Shown here one piece after another: positions 1 to 7,584 of a DNA stretch of 64,000 nt. Where the stretch lies: positions 1 through 64,000 of the forward strand of contig JAYFPZ010000005.1 of assembly GCA_034927445.1 (NCBI GenBank), in the 5' to 3' direction. The first letter of the stretch is position 1. Each line of letters starts with the position of its first letter. Under the pieces are notes generated by a model that was not told the origin of the DNA, searched no databases, and saw only the letters and a program-made list of their open reading frames with translations. The position numbers and the translations under genes were made by a program. Source of the stretch: PHAA01 sp034927445 (lineage in GTDB: Bacteria > Bacillota > Syntrophomonadia > Syntrophomonadales > Syntrophomonadaceae).

Positions 1-112
1 TTTGTTTCAATATCCTTATTAACTCAAGCTTTTAGAACCTTTAAGTAAAAATTTATCTTTTTATTTTTGCTTAAGATGTACATTGCCTAAAACCGGATTG
101 CGGGGCTAGCCC

Positions 113-141
113 TTGTAATTAACAGTTCAATTTAATATAAT
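113..141 (+). promoter_or_regulatory. Sigma-A type promoter of fluoride riboswitch operon 1
   Basis: TTGTAA at 113-118 and TATAAT at 136-141 are separated by 17 bp. The predicted start near 148 places the fluoride riboswitch at the very 5' end of the transcript. Bases 1-112 upstream show no gene or other recognisable element. Confidence 0.65.
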
Positions 142-164
142 TAATTATGCTTAAAGAATAATAT

Positions 165-257
165 TAGGTGATGGTGCTCACCTGCAGCCCGATTCAGGGC
201 TCAAATGCTGTTTAGCTTATAGCTCCTATCAAACGATAGGGGCTATTTTATTTTTTT
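165..257 (+). ncRNA. Fluoride riboswitch (crcB motif) 1 with overlapping terminator
   Basis: The aptamer starts with the P1 hairpin GGTGA-TGGTGC-TCACC (167-182). A GC-rich second hairpin follows (CAGCCC/GGGCT region, 185-201), and then the conserved 3' strand GCTTATAGCTCCTA (about 215-228). The 3' strand also forms the left arm of an intrinsic terminator, AGCTCCTATC (221-230) with GATAGGGGCT (235-244), followed by a T-rich tract to 257. This is the usual fluoride-on layout: ligand-bound aptamer holds the strand and prevents terminator formation. It lies upstream of the operon beginning at 343. Family assignment is from the conserved sequence pattern; the mechanism is inferred. Confidence 0.85.
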
Positions 258-342
258 AATAAAAGCAGTTGCTGAGGGCAGTTCAATGAAGAGCCTCCTC
301 ACACAAATATAATTATTATCATCATTAAAGGGAGGTTTAATT

Positions 343-942
343 TTGAATATTGAGCAAAGTCTGAATAGTAAGAATAGCTCTGGTAATGACCGATTGATTA
401 TAGTAGGTTCGGGTAACGCAGCTATAAATATATACAAAATTGCTGTTATTTTTGGGTACACAATAACCATAATAAATCACCGGGGTGAAACGTTAACCCG
501 TAAAAGGTTCCCCAAGGCTGCTGAGTTGCTGCGGGGAGACGTGGTTCAGCTGTTGCAGAATTATGATATTAATGAAAGTACTAGCTTAATTATAGTGAAT
601 AATAATCGCGAGCTTGATGAAAAGTTGATGCAGACGGTGCTAAAATCCCCGGCAAGGTATATAGGGGTGCTGGGCAATAGCCGTAAAATTAGCGCCAGTT
701 TGAAAGAACTAAAGATAATGGGAACAGCAGCTGAGCTTATCGAGCGGGTGCATGTACCGGTTGGCATTGGTTTAAGTGAAGGCCGGGACGTAGATACAGC
801 TTTGGCAGCTATGGCGGAAATAAATTCACGATTCCGTAAGGATGCGATAGAGGTCTTACCAATATTTACAAATAAGACTTCAGAGTCTCCGGAGGGTTAT
901 ACCACCAAAGATAAGCGTATCTTCTTTCATGGGATATCTTAA
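343..942 (+). CDS. XdhC-like Rossmann-fold protein (XdhC C-terminal domain only)
   Basis: First gene behind fluoride riboswitch 1. The TTG start at 343 follows GGGAGG (330-335) by 7 nt. The 199-aa product has an N-terminal nucleotide-binding motif (LIIVGSGNAAINI, about residues 18-30) and the XdhC C-terminal signature: RYIGVLGNSRK around residue 105 and VHVPVGIGLSEGRDVDTALAAMAEI near the end. XdhC/CoxI proteins handle molybdenum cofactor sulfuration and insertion in xanthine and CO dehydrogenases, but no molybdoenzyme gene is nearby and the usual N-terminal XdhC/CoxI domain is absent. The role here is therefore unknown; a nucleotide- or metabolite-binding stress function is a guess from context. 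Confidence 0.75.
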   Translation: MNIEQSLNSKNSSGNDRLIIVGSGNAAINIYKIAVIFGYTITIINHRGETLTRKRFPKAAELLRGDVVQLLQNYDINESTSLIIVNNNRELDEKLMQTVLKSPARYIGVLGNSRKISASLKELKIMGTAAELIERVHVPVGIGLSEGRDVDTALAAMAEINSRFRKDAIEVLPIFTNKTSESPEGYTTKDKRIFFHGIS

Positions 943-987
943 AGGAAAAAGTGCACGCATGACTTTTGAGGCTCCGAGGGGGGTACC

Positions 988-1230
988 ATGAATTTACTTA
1001 TATTGTGCAATTGGCAGCGTTTCAAAGGCCTGGCTGCAAATATTCTAGCTGCCCTTATTACTGTGCTGCCGGGTTGGTTTGGCAGCATGATTGTTCTGCC
1101 GATGGTGGGGCATATTTTGGGGATCAAGGTTGCTGCCTTATTTCTTGCAATAGCCCAATTTTTAGCCATAACACCCGTGGAAGGCTCGAGTTCACCAACT
1201 CAGAGCCGACATAACGGCTACAAATACTAG
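988..1230 (+). CDS. Small two-helix membrane protein, unknown function
   Basis: An 80-aa protein whose ATG is preceded by a strong GAGGGGGGT ribosome binding site. Residues about 14-34 and 38-58 are two hydrophobic helices (ILAALITVLPGWFGSMIVLP and LGIKVAALFLAIAQFLAI), followed by a polar Ser/Arg tail. It sits 45 bp after the XdhC-like gene and 84 bp before the first MutS-like gene, inside the fluoride-riboswitch operon. I do not recognise a family. It is not a Fluc/CrcB channel, which is longer and has four helices. Confidence 0.55.
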   Translation: MNLLILCNWQRFKGLAANILAALITVLPGWFGSMIVLPMVGHILGIKVAALFLAIAQFLAITPVEGSSSPTQSRHNGYKY

Positions 1231-1314
1231 GTCGGGAAGTCCGAATCCTATCATAAACATTCGTCGCGGTAGTTTTGAGCAGGCTATATAAGCATGGTTC
1301 AGGAGGCATTTTTG

Positions 1315-2850
1315 ATGAGTTTTAATAGCATATTATTTAACCAAACTGACCCACCCGCGGAAAATGTAACATCAGAAGCTCCGCAATTCTTTGGAGATTT
1401 AAATCTTGATCAGATCGTTGCGGCAGTAACTTCCGGCAAGCAGGAATATAATTTATCCCCCTTTTTTTACACCGCTTTGCACGATATTGACGGGATCCGG
1501 TATCGTCATGAAATAATGCGGGATCTTGAAAATGACATACTGTTGGAACATATTAATGCATTTGCCCAAAAGATGCATGAAATGCGGAGATATCTTTCCC
1601 AGGCAGAAAGACTTCGTTACCAGAAACAGAAGGACCGGTGGTTTTTGGATGCCGTGGCCATTTATTGTGATGCCGTTGTCGGCCTGGTCAATGATTTAGC
1701 CTCAGCCCATATCAAATCCCGGGGACTATTGTCTTTCCGTGAACATGCGACCAGATATGTTGCATCGGAAAATTTTCAGTCACTTTGGGCTGATACCCAG
1801 CAGCTTATCACTGATTTGTCCGCCGTAAAATACTGTCTGCAAATTAAGGATAACTGTATCCAGGTTCGTAAATATGAATCTGAAAGTGATTACAGTGCCG
1901 AGGTGGAGCAAACCTTTCAAAGGTTTAAACAAGGAGCGGTAAAAGATTATACTGCCAAGTATTCCGATTGGGTGGAAATGAACCATGTTGAAGCGGCAGT
2001 ATTGGACTTAGTGGCTAAATTGTTTCCTGACCTATTCTTAAATCTCGATGAGTTTGCAGTTAAACATGGCGGTTATTTGGATGAGAGCATAGCGGTTTTT
2101 GACCGGGAGATTCAATTTTATGTAGCCTGGCTGGAATTTACCGCAAAATTCAAACAGCAGGGGCTAAACTTTTGCTACCCCCAGCTCTCCCATACCAGTG
2201 GGGATATTTACTCTTATGAAGGCTTCGATCTAGCCCTGGCCCATAAGCTGATCAAGGAAAAATCCGAGGTCGTCTGCAATGACTTTAGCTTGCAAGGGGA
2301 GGAGCGGATATTTGTGATATCCGGTCCCAACCAGGGGGGCAAAACTACCTTCGCCCGGACTTTCGGACAATTGCATTATCTGGCCGGTTTGGGCTGCCCG
2401 GTTCCCGGCCGGGAGGCACGGCTGTTTCTATTTGATCAGATCTTTACCCATTTTGAAAAAGAAGAAACCATCTCGAGTCTTAACGGCAAACTGCAGGATG
2501 AATTGATAAGGATCAACCATATTTTGAACCAGGCTACCTCCGACAGTATTATCATCCTGAATGAGATTTTCACTTCGACCACCTTGCAGGACGCTATCAG
2601 TCTGAGCCAACGCATCATGGCCCAAATTATAGGACTGGGCGCGCTGGGGGTTTGGGTAACCTTCCTCGATGAACTGGCAGCTTTCAGCCGGGAAACGGTA
2701 AGCATGGTCAGTACCGTGGTTCCTGACAATCCGGCCTTGCGGACTTATAAAATTATCAGAAAACCTGCAGACGGCCTGGCCTATGCCATGTCGATCGCCG
2801 AAAAATACCGGCTGACATTTGCATGCATCAGGGAGCGAATTAAATTATGA
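1315..2850 (+). CDS. MutS-like ATPase A (lacks mismatch-recognition domain)
   Basis: About 511 aa from the ATG at 1315, which has AGGAGG at 1301-1306; an in-frame ATG at 1294 has no such site. The N-terminal 310 residues are helical, like the lever/core region of MutS. The C-terminal third is a MutS-type ABC ATPase with Walker A GPNQGGKTT, the segment FEKEETISSLNGKLQDEL, and a Walker B reading IILNEIFTSTT. The usual Asp-Glu of Walker B is Asn-Glu. The N-terminal mismatch-binding domain of true MutS is missing, so classical mismatch repair is unlikely. MutS-like genes are a known association of fluoride riboswitches. It overlaps the next, related gene by 4 nt (ATGA), suggesting translational coupling and possibly a heterodimer. 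Confidence 0.8.
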   Translation: MSFNSILFNQTDPPAENVTSEAPQFFGDLNLDQIVAAVTSGKQEYNLSPFFYTALHDIDGIRYRHEIMRDLENDILLEHINAFAQKMHEMRRYLSQAERLRYQKQKDRWFLDAVAIYCDAVVGLVNDLASAHIKSRGLLSFREHATRYVASENFQSLWADTQQLITDLSAVKYCLQIKDNCIQVRKYESESDYSAEVEQTFQRFKQGAVKDYTAKYSDWVEMNHVEAAVLDLVAKLFPDLFLNLDEFAVKHGGYLDESIAVFDREIQFYVAWLEFTAKFKQQGLNFCYPQLSHTSGDIYSYEGFDLALAHKLIKEKSEVVCNDFSLQGEERIFVISGPNQGGKTTFARTFGQLHYLAGLGCPVPGREARLFLFDQIFTHFEKEETISSLNGKLQDELIRINHILNQATSDSIIILNEIFTSTTLQDAISLSQRIMAQIIGLGALGVWVTFLDELAAFSRETVSMVSTVVPDNPALRTYKIIRKPADGLAYAMSIAEKYRLTFACIRERIKL

Positions 2851-4352
2851 AGGCATTTCTAATGTATAGAGATCATGATTTTGAACTGGATCGCGATTTT
2901 CCGGTCAATGCCCCGGCATTAATACAAGATCTTGAATTAAAAACCTTGTTCAATGCTATGGCGCTCGGTGATGAGGTGCTGCTTAAAGTGGCAACGAAAG
3001 CGGTTTTATCCGGGACCACCGATCTGGACACGATCCTATATCGCCAGAACATTCTCAAAGATAGCATCAGAAATTCGGCCATAGTTAGAGATCTATACGC
3101 CCTGGCCGTGGAAGCGATTGAACAAAGGAAAAAGACATATTGGGGATTTTTAGGGCGGCCCAGCTTATACAGCTTGATTGAAGTGCTGCAAATGTATGTG
3201 GGTATGCTGAGAAAAATGAGGGCAGTAGCTGATGAACACCTGGAACAATTCGAGTCCGAAGGGCTTACTGCATTATTGGCAATGCTCCAGAAAGAACTGA
3301 GCGATGAATATTTCGCTCTCATCCAAAAGCATTTGGCCGAATTAAAATTCCGCCAGGGAGTCTTGATCAGCGCTGAACTGGGGGAAGGCAATAAAGGCGT
3401 TAATTATACCCTGCATAAATCAATCCGGAAAAAACAAAGCTGGCTGGAGCGAATTTTTGCTGCCAAGCCGCCTGTTTACGCCTATTATGTCCACGAGAGA
3501 GATGAGGCCGGGTCCCGGGCTTTAGCCGAATTAAAAAACAGAGGGATCAACCAGGTAATTAACGCGCTGGCCCAGTCCACTGATCATATTTACAGTTTCT
3601 TTGCTATGCTGAGGACCGAGCTGGCCTTTTATATCGGGTGTTTAAATTTATACCAAGGACTTGCGCAAAAAGGGGAAGCAGTAACGTTCCCCCTGCCTGC
3701 CGGTCATAATGAAAATAGGCTTTCTTGCAGCGGCTTGTATGATGTTTCTCTGGCGATTAACCTGGAGCACAGAATAGTGGGCAATGATGTGAACGCTGAT
3801 ACTAAAAGCCTCATAATCATTACCGGAGCCAACCAGGGCGGCAAGTCGACGTTTTTGCGCAGCATCGGCCTGGCGCAACTGATGATGCAATGCGGGATGT
3901 TCGTACCGGCCGGGCGATACTGTGCCAGCGTTTGTTCCGGCCTTTTCAGCCACTTCAAGCGGGAAGAAGACGCAGATATGAATAGCGGCAAGCTGGATGA
4001 AGAACTTAGTCGCATGAGTCATATTGTGGACAACCTATCACCGTATGCCATGGTGCTTTTCAACGAGTCATTTGCGGCGACCAACGAGAGAGAAGGCTCG
4101 GAGATTGCCGGACAGATAGTAGGGGCCTTACTGGAAAAACGCATCAAGGTCTGCTTTGTTACGCATCTATATAAATTTGCCCATGGACGTTATGAACAGA
4201 AGCTGGAAAACGCCCTGTATCTTAGGGCTGAAAGGGAGATTAACGGCCAACGGACTTTTAAGATGGTGCAGGGCGAGCCTTTGCAAACCAGTTATGGAGC
4301 AGATTTGTACAATCAGATATTTAATACCGATGTAAACCCGACCAGTGAGTGA
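2847..4352 (+). CDS. MutS-like ATPase B, paralogue of the preceding gene
   Basis: A 501-aa protein with the same architecture as its neighbour: a helical N-terminal region of about 320 residues, then a MutS-type ATPase domain with Walker A TGANQGGKSTFLRS, FKREEDADMNSGKLDEEL, Walker B MVLFNESFAATNEREGS and a downstream CFVTHLYKFA switch segment. Again the Walker B aspartate is Asn. The ATGA overlap with the upstream gene argues that both are made in equal amounts. No DNA mismatch-recognition domain is present. The precise substrate is unknown. Confidence 0.8.
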   Translation: MKAFLMYRDHDFELDRDFPVNAPALIQDLELKTLFNAMALGDEVLLKVATKAVLSGTTDLDTILYRQNILKDSIRNSAIVRDLYALAVEAIEQRKKTYWGFLGRPSLYSLIEVLQMYVGMLRKMRAVADEHLEQFESEGLTALLAMLQKELSDEYFALIQKHLAELKFRQGVLISAELGEGNKGVNYTLHKSIRKKQSWLERIFAAKPPVYAYYVHERDEAGSRALAELKNRGINQVINALAQSTDHIYSFFAMLRTELAFYIGCLNLYQGLAQKGEAVTFPLPAGHNENRLSCSGLYDVSLAINLEHRIVGNDVNADTKSLIIITGANQGGKSTFLRSIGLAQLMMQCGMFVPAGRYCASVCSGLFSHFKREEDADMNSGKLDEELSRMSHIVDNLSPYAMVLFNESFAATNEREGSEIAGQIVGALLEKRIKVCFVTHLYKFAHGRYEQKLENALYLRAEREINGQRTFKMVQGEPLQTSYGADLYNQIFNTDVNPTSE

Positions 4353-4364
4353 ATATGAATCATT

Positions 4365-4418
4365 ACCCTCCGCCAAGGCAGCTCAAAACTGGAGTAATGG
4401 CAGCAGAAGCCGGAGGGT
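4365..4418 (+). repeat. Inverted repeat between MutS-like B and the mini P-type ATPase
   Basis: ACCCTCCG (4365-4372) pairs with CGGAGGGT (4411-4418), enclosing 38 nt that contain further short complementary pieces. There is no T-run, so it is not an obvious terminator. It may be a processing or leader structure ahead of the TTG start at 4453. I match it to no known RNA family. Confidence 0.4.
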
Positions 4419-4452
4419 GTTACGGAAAGACAATTAAGGTGAGGGCTATGGC

Positions 4453-6117
4453 TTGAAAGGCAATTTGGTGACAATTGTCCAAAACGGCAAATTAATAAAT
4501 ATTGATGAAGATAAACTACGCCAGGACGACATTGCAGTCCTGCAAGCGGGAGAAATTGTTCCTGCCGACCTCAGACTGGTTGCGGCAGACGGACTGGAAG
4601 TTGACGAGTTTGATATAACCGGTGAAATTATGCCTGTCCTTAAAAAGACGGGCGGCATTTTATACAGGGGCAGCAGAATAACGCGAGGCACAGCCCAGGG
4701 CCTGGTGGTTGCGGCCGGGGAACAAACTGAATATGGACAGGTATTAAAGCAGGAGAGGGACTACGATACGCCTTATGGGTTTCGTATTTTTCAAAAGAAA
4801 TATTTTCTCCTGGCTGCTCTGCTTATACCGGCTGTGGTTGTTGGTATTGTTAAAACCAATCGTTATGCGGCTGTGATCGGTATTTACCTGCTACTGGTCC
4901 TGCTCTTTATATTGCTGCAAAACAACGATCTTTTTAAGTACTGGCTTATGGTACGGGAAACCCGGGAAACGCAGATTCAAATCCGTGATCTGAATATATT
5001 TGACCGTTTGAATGCTCTCGATATGGTATGCTTCGATAAAACCGGAGTTTTAACCACCCGTCAAATGGAGGTTGAAAATATTTATGGTGCCGACCGGGCG
5101 CTCAACCCCAGCTGCGATCGCAATGATGACCGGGTCTTCTATTTAATCAAGCTGGCCTGTGCTCTGTGTCATGATGTTTTATTTCTCGAAAAGATCGGTC
5201 AGGCTAACCCGGTAGATAAAGGCTTGATAATTTTCGCTCAAAAGAGAGGAATCGATATTAATGAACTATTGATACAAGCAAAAAGAATATATGATCAGCC
5301 CTTTGATTCGGAAAAGCGCTATATGGCTTGCGGTTTTGAATTAAATAAAGAATCATACTATTTTGCCAAAGGGGATCCGGAAATCATTCTGGAAATTTGT
5401 AACAGCTATATGACTGCAAACGGGACCCGGGAAAAGGCAGATTATAAGTTCCGTCTTCACTGCTCCGCCCAAATTGATACCATTAATAAACAGGGGGATA
5501 CGGCTCTGGCTCTGGCCTATTCTGCTACAAGGCCCGGCTTAAATCCGGCCGCTTATACGTTTCTAGGCCTGCTGCAACTGGAGAATTCTCTGCAGCTTGG
5601 AGCCCGTGAAACCATAGCTGAATTAAGGGCCCGAGGTATTAAAAGTGTAATCCTGACCGGAGACCGGAATGAAACTGCTGTTCAAATAGCCCAAAAATGC
5701 GGAATTACCGACGATGTTAAGTTTTATCTTAGCGGGAAGACCATTGCAAGAATGGAACTGTCGGAATTAGCCCGGCAAGCTGCCTATTGTTCGGTATTTG
5801 CCCGATTATTGCCTTCGCAAAAGGGAAGCCTTATCCGGCTGCTTCAGCAAAGAGGTCATTGTATAGCCATGGTGGGGGATGGGCCCAATGATGGAATAGC
5901 CCTCAAAGTAGCGGATATCGGGATATCGTTGGTGCAAAACAGCTCACCGGTCGCGCGAAGGCTGGCACAAGTATTAATCACTGAGTTGGCGGACCTGCCC
6001 CAACTTGTAGATAGGGCCAATCGAATCAGGAAGAAAAATCATTACGCAAAATTATTTAGGTATCTCGTATTGGCAGTACTGCTGCTGGGTTCATATGGGT
6101 GGGTTCTGCTCCAATGA
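4453..6117 (+). CDS. Miniature P-type ATPase lacking the N-terminal membrane segments
   Basis: A 554-aa protein from a TTG start; AAGGTGAG lies just upstream and an ATG at 4448 reaches a stop after two codons. Domains in order: actuator domain at residues 1-100 (EIVPADLRL, then DITGEIMP where the canonical motif is TGES), two membrane helices (about 115-160), P-domain CFDKTGVLTT with the acceptor Asp at residue 195, N-domain KGDPEIIL, hinge LTGDRNET, GDGPNDG, and one C-terminal helix. Full-length family members have about 800-900 residues and 8-10 helices. Here the first helix pair, the PEGLP-type ion site of M4 and the helices after M5 are absent. Phosphorylation residues are intact, so it may hydrolyse ATP, but ion transport is doubtful. 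It may work with the 2-TM protein that follows 22 bp later. Confidence 0.75.
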   Translation: MKGNLVTIVQNGKLINIDEDKLRQDDIAVLQAGEIVPADLRLVAADGLEVDEFDITGEIMPVLKKTGGILYRGSRITRGTAQGLVVAAGEQTEYGQVLKQERDYDTPYGFRIFQKKYFLLAALLIPAVVVGIVKTNRYAAVIGIYLLLVLLFILLQNNDLFKYWLMVRETRETQIQIRDLNIFDRLNALDMVCFDKTGVLTTRQMEVENIYGADRALNPSCDRNDDRVFYLIKLACALCHDVLFLEKIGQANPVDKGLIIFAQKRGIDINELLIQAKRIYDQPFDSEKRYMACGFELNKESYYFAKGDPEIILEICNSYMTANGTREKADYKFRLHCSAQIDTINKQGDTALALAYSATRPGLNPAAYTFLGLLQLENSLQLGARETIAELRARGIKSVILTGDRNETAVQIAQKCGITDDVKFYLSGKTIARMELSELARQAAYCSVFARLLPSQKGSLIRLLQQRGHCIAMVGDGPNDGIALKVADIGISLVQNSSPVARRLAQVLITELADLPQLVDRANRIRKKNHYAKLFRYLVLAVLLLGSYGWVLLQ

Positions 6118-6139
6118 ATAAATGGGAGAAGCATTGATA

Positions 6140-6361
6140 ATGGAAATATTTAAACTGTTTTTCATAATAGGACTGCTGTTTAGTCCTCTTGCCGCTATTA
6201 TGGGATTTATAATCACTTATGAGGAATATAGACGGCACTATAGTGAAAAGCAAAAGCCGTTTCGGATCGCACTTAATTCGGCGATTGCCACCTTAATTGT
6301 ATTTATGCTGATTACTGTTCTGGGGGGTATATTATTAGCCCGAATTTATTCTGTCAATTGA
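6140..6361 (+). CDS. Small two-helix membrane protein after the mini P-type ATPase
   Basis: A 73-aa product from the ATG at 6140, with GGGAGAAG 8 nt upstream; an ATG at 6122 lacks a site. It has two hydrophobic helices (about residues 4-26 and 48-70) around a charged loop (EEYRRHYSEKQKP). It is the last gene of the riboswitch 1 operon and directly follows the truncated ATPase. A role as helper subunit or lost-helix substitute is conjecture. No family recognised. Confidence 0.6.
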   Translation: MEIFKLFFIIGLLFSPLAAIMGFIITYEEYRRHYSEKQKPFRIALNSAIATLIVFMLITVLGGILLARIYSVN

Positions 6362-6410
6362 ACGGTTAAAAACCATATTTAATAGGGGATAAGGTTCTTG
6401 CCCAGATGAA

Positions 6411-6450
6411 ATGTCGGCTGCCCCTTAACTGAGCAGCCGACATCGATTTT
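6411..6450. terminator. Terminator shared by convergent fluoride operons
   Basis: ATGTCGGCTGC (6411-6421) pairs perfectly with GCAGCCGACAT (6433-6443), followed by CGATTTT. It lies between the 3' ends of the plus-strand operon ending at 6361 and the minus-strand operon ending at 6466, and can serve both. Confidence 0.75.
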
Positions 6451-6465
6451 CTTCCGATTATTCAC

Positions 6466-6699
6466 TTAACTGGTTTTCGTGCTATACGTTTGCTTAACCT
6501 GTTCAACCTTATCAGCCCAAAACATCATCTTCTCGAAAACATCATCAGCGGTTGAGTAGGCTACAATTGCCACTTCTTGGGGGTTAATAAGAATTCCTAT
6601 GCTTAATGTCCCATATTCGTCTGAGCGCAATAAAAGATCTTTATGCGGTGATTCCAGCTGGCCTACTTTAAATTGTTCGATATCCATAATCTTATCCAT
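6466..6699 (-). CDS. 77-aa protein of unknown function in the antiporter/Usp operon
   Basis: A small soluble, acidic protein that starts immediately after the stop of the Usp gene (TAA then ATG), with GGAAAGGAG upstream inside the Usp coding end. Its sequence shows a beta-rich middle (TLSIGILINPQEVAIVAY) and a helical end (ADDVFEKMMFWADKVEQVKQ). No family recognised. It is the third gene of the minus-strand unit controlled by fluoride riboswitch 2. Confidence 0.6.
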   Translation of the reverse strand: MDKIMDIEQFKVGQLESPHKDLLLRSDEYGTLSIGILINPQEVAIVAYSTADDVFEKMMFWADKVEQVKQTYSTKTS

Positions 6700-7584
6700 T
6701 TACTCCAACTCCTTTCCAGGGCTGCTTTCAGTTGCGACATTTTTAATAATTAGAACACTGCAGGGAGAATAATTAACCAATTTATAAGCAGTACTGCCCA
6801 GCAATATTTCGCGAATGTTAGATGTTCCTTTATGGCCCAGCACCACCATATCGTTATGCTTTTGGGTTAAATAATGCAGTATTCGTTCGGCGGGATCGCC
6901 GAAGAATAAATGGGTGCGCAGATTAAGCTTTCTTTTTTGGGCTGCCCATTGTGCCTTGGCCAGAATTCCCGAATAAAACTGTTCCCCGAACTGCCGGGCT
7001 GTTTCCACTTCACCGATGGTGCCCGCATAATTGGGGATGGGAACAACCGCCGCCGCTTCAATACTGACATCTGTGGCGGCCCCCAGGTCCAAAACGAATT
7101 CCAGGGCTCGGGCTGCAGCCGGCGAGGCATCCAAGGCCACCAGAATATTATTCCATCCCAATTTACTACGTACAATTAGAACACTGCAGGGTGAATAGCT
7201 TACTACCTTGGAGGCAACCGATCCTAACAGCCAGCGGTTTAAACTGGACCTCCGTTTATGCCCCAGGACAACCAAGTCAAACTGGTTTTGCTTCAGGTAA
7301 TTGATTATGCTTTCGGCAGGATTGCCGAAAGGCAGCTCGGTTTTAACCCGCAGCCCATATTTACTGGCTTCTGCCTGAGCTTTAAGCAGCAATGGCTGGT
7401 ATAGATTAAACCCGTCTTCCCGCAGGGTCGAGTCTGACCCGTATATAGAAGCCCAGTCCGGTATATTGGCCACGGTGACTATGGTTAGGCTGGAATTTCT
7501 GACTTTGGCTATTGCACAGGCAGCCGCAAGTAAAACCGGGACTTCTTCTAATTCCCCAATACCCACCAGTATATTTTTCCACAT
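6700..7584 (-). CDS. Tandem universal stress protein (two UspA domains)
   Basis: 294 aa with two UspA domains, about 1-143 and 144-285. Each ends in the ATP-binding signature of the family: GHKRRSSLNRWLLGSVASKVVSYSPCSVLIV and GHKGTSNIREILLGSTAYKLVNYSPCSVLII (glycine pattern G-2x-G-9x-G-S/T). The N-termini MWKNILVGIG and NNILVALDAS are also typical. It lies directly between the antiporter gene (start abuts the antiporter stop) and a 77-aa gene. Usp genes are known members of fluoride-riboswitch regulons; the molecular role is not known. Confidence 0.85.
   Translation of the reverse strand: MWKNILVGIGELEEVPVLLAAACAIAKVRNSSLTIVTVANIPDWASIYGSDSTLREDGFNLYQPLLLKAQAEASKYGLRVKTELPFGNPAESIINYLKQNQFDLVVLGHKRRSSLNRWLLGSVASKVVSYSPCSVLIVRSKLGWNNILVALDASPAAARALEFVLDLGAATDVSIEAAAVVPIPNYAGTIGEVETARQFGEQFYSGILAKAQWAAQKRKLNLRTHLFFGDPAERILHYLTQKHNDMVVLGHKGTSNIREILLGSTAYKLVNYSPCSVLIIKNVATESSPGKELE

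Noticed and set aside
966..1214. Alternative 82-aa frame overlapping the small membrane protein at 988
   Set aside because: It lacks a ribosome binding site and reads as a Cys/Ala-rich jumble, whereas the frame at 988 has a strong site and clean helices.
988..1230. Fluc/CrcB fluoride channel
   Set aside because: Too short, with two rather than four helices, and without the conserved Gly/Arg/Asn pattern of Fluc.
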